Source of the DNA: Ruminiclostridium josui JCM 17888
GTDB lineage: Bacteria; Bacillota; Clostridia; Acetivibrionales; DSM-1351
Direction: 5' to 3'
NCBI RefSeq assembly: GCF_000526495.1
Contig: NZ_JAGE01000001.1
Location: 3,034,001 to 3,098,000 of the forward strand
DNA length: 64,000 bases
Positions 63,643 through 64,000 of this stretch are shown one piece after another (the stretch's first letter is position 1; every line of letters begins with the position of its first letter). Below the pieces are notes generated by a model. That model worked only from the letters and a program-made list of their open reading frames with translations. It was not told the DNA's origin and made no database searches. The position numbers and the translations under genes are program-made.

Positions 63643-63711
63643 ACTGCTTAGTAGGCCAAAATATTACTATTTGTAATATAAACTATCATACTTTTAAAGG
63701 AGAATAACCGT

Positions 63712-64000
63712 ATGCTATATATAGATGTACCTTTAACAGTCAGGTATGCTGAAACAGACAGGATGGGCATAGTTCACCATTCAAATTATCCTGTATGGTT
63801 TGAAGTAGGCAGAACAGAATTTATCAAACAAAGCGGAATATCTTATTCACGTGTGGAATCTATGGGTATTATGCTGCCTCTGTTGGAGCTGCATTGTAAG
63901 TATATCAACTCATCTACATATGAGGATAATATAATAGTAAGGACAAGCATCAAAAGCTATTCAAAAACAAGACTAAACTTTAAATATGAGGTATTTAAAT
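63712..64000 (+). CDS. YbgC/FadM-family acyl-CoA thioesterase (3' end outside window)
   Basis: Hotdog-fold thioesterase, first 96 residues visible. VRYAETDRMGIVHHSNYPVWFEVGRTEF has the family Asp-x-x-Gly-x-x-His-x-x-x-Tyr active-site pattern (Asp16, His23, Tyr27). Hydrolyses short or medium acyl-CoA or acyl-ACP in relatives. Start ATG at 63712 follows AAAGGAGAATA. The frame is open to the window end, so the gene is cut there. Confidence 0.9.
   Translation, partial: MLYIDVPLTVRYAETDRMGIVHHSNYPVWFEVGRTEFIKQSGISYSRVESMGIMLPLLELHCKYINSSTYEDNIIVRTSIKSYSKTRLNFKYEVFK

Noticed and set aside
63613-63655. TAG/GAG triplets in the hairpin after the mtrB unit as a TRAP-binding site
   Set aside because: Only a handful of triplets, with wrong spacing (0 or more than 3 nt) and some within a stable stem; TRAP targets have about eleven spaced by 2-3 nt in unpaired RNA.

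Overview
The window is a low-GC Firmicutes chromosome segment. A dockerin-bearing family 8 glycoside hydrolase, a dockerin-bearing M6 peptidase remnant, a cellobiose phosphorylase and an alpha/beta-type small acid-soluble spore protein together point to a spore-forming, cellulosome-producing clostridium of the Ruminiclostridium (Clostridium cellulolyticum / papyrosolvens) type. The genus is inferred from gene content; no database search was possible. Most of the window is housekeeping chromosome. I see no prophage, no intact transposase gene and no CRISPR array.

Layout. 1-3.6 kb: nucleoside/sugar-type ABC transporter (ATPase cut by the window edge, two permeases). 3.7-9.6 kb: small membrane protein, trpS, mntP, then an SOS-type promoter in front of uvrB, whose stop overlaps the start of an lrgA/lrgB pair, followed by a papain-like protein. 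9.6-15.2 kb: phosphohexomutase, metallophosphoesterase, HD-GYP protein with a long leader, nitrilase-like protein, tRNA-Leu. 15.3-21.9 kb: MFS protein, a Crp/Fnr regulator divergent from hcp with a palindrome in between, mscL, a secreted SCP-domain protein, a ZIP transporter. 22-26.4 kb: carbohydrate-related block with a broken M6 peptidase-dockerin gene, GH8 with N-terminal dockerin, galM, and a 58-residue zinc-ribbon protein. 26.7-31.1 kb: tRNA-His, a MutS2-like ATPase without Smr domain behind a structured leader with its own terminator, tRNA-Lys and tRNA-Gln, prfC. 31.4-37.5 kb: TGS/uridine-kinase fusion, TrmH-type methylase, a LacI regulator and its probable target cellobiose phosphorylase, each preceded by the same palindrome.

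37.5-44.9 kb: a 319-bp inverted-repeat element, two hypothetical membrane proteins, a T-box leader with pheST, SASP, pgi and a second repeat copy. 45-55 kb: folC, a TPR protein, a patatin, the thrC-ACT-hom-ECF S-component cluster, a third repeat copy and a duplicated-domain membrane protein. 55-64 kb: TrpR-like yerC, secA, a Cys-rich unknown, dnaE, mtrB (TRAP, the tryptophan-sensing RNA-binding protein), a small DUF2007-like protein, and a thioesterase cut by the right edge.

How genes work together. Cellulose use is represented by an extracellular GH8, GalM, GH94 phosphorolysis of cellobiose, phosphohexomutase and Pgi feeding glycolysis. Several control circuits are legible in the DNA: a LexA-type box at uvrB, a Crp/Fnr palindrome placed about 41.5 bp upstream of the inferred hcp start, paired LacI operators, a Phe T-box, and a TRAP gene whose targets lie outside the window. 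The least explained parts are the mutS2 leader RNA, the long HD-GYP and SCP leaders and the inverted-repeat family.
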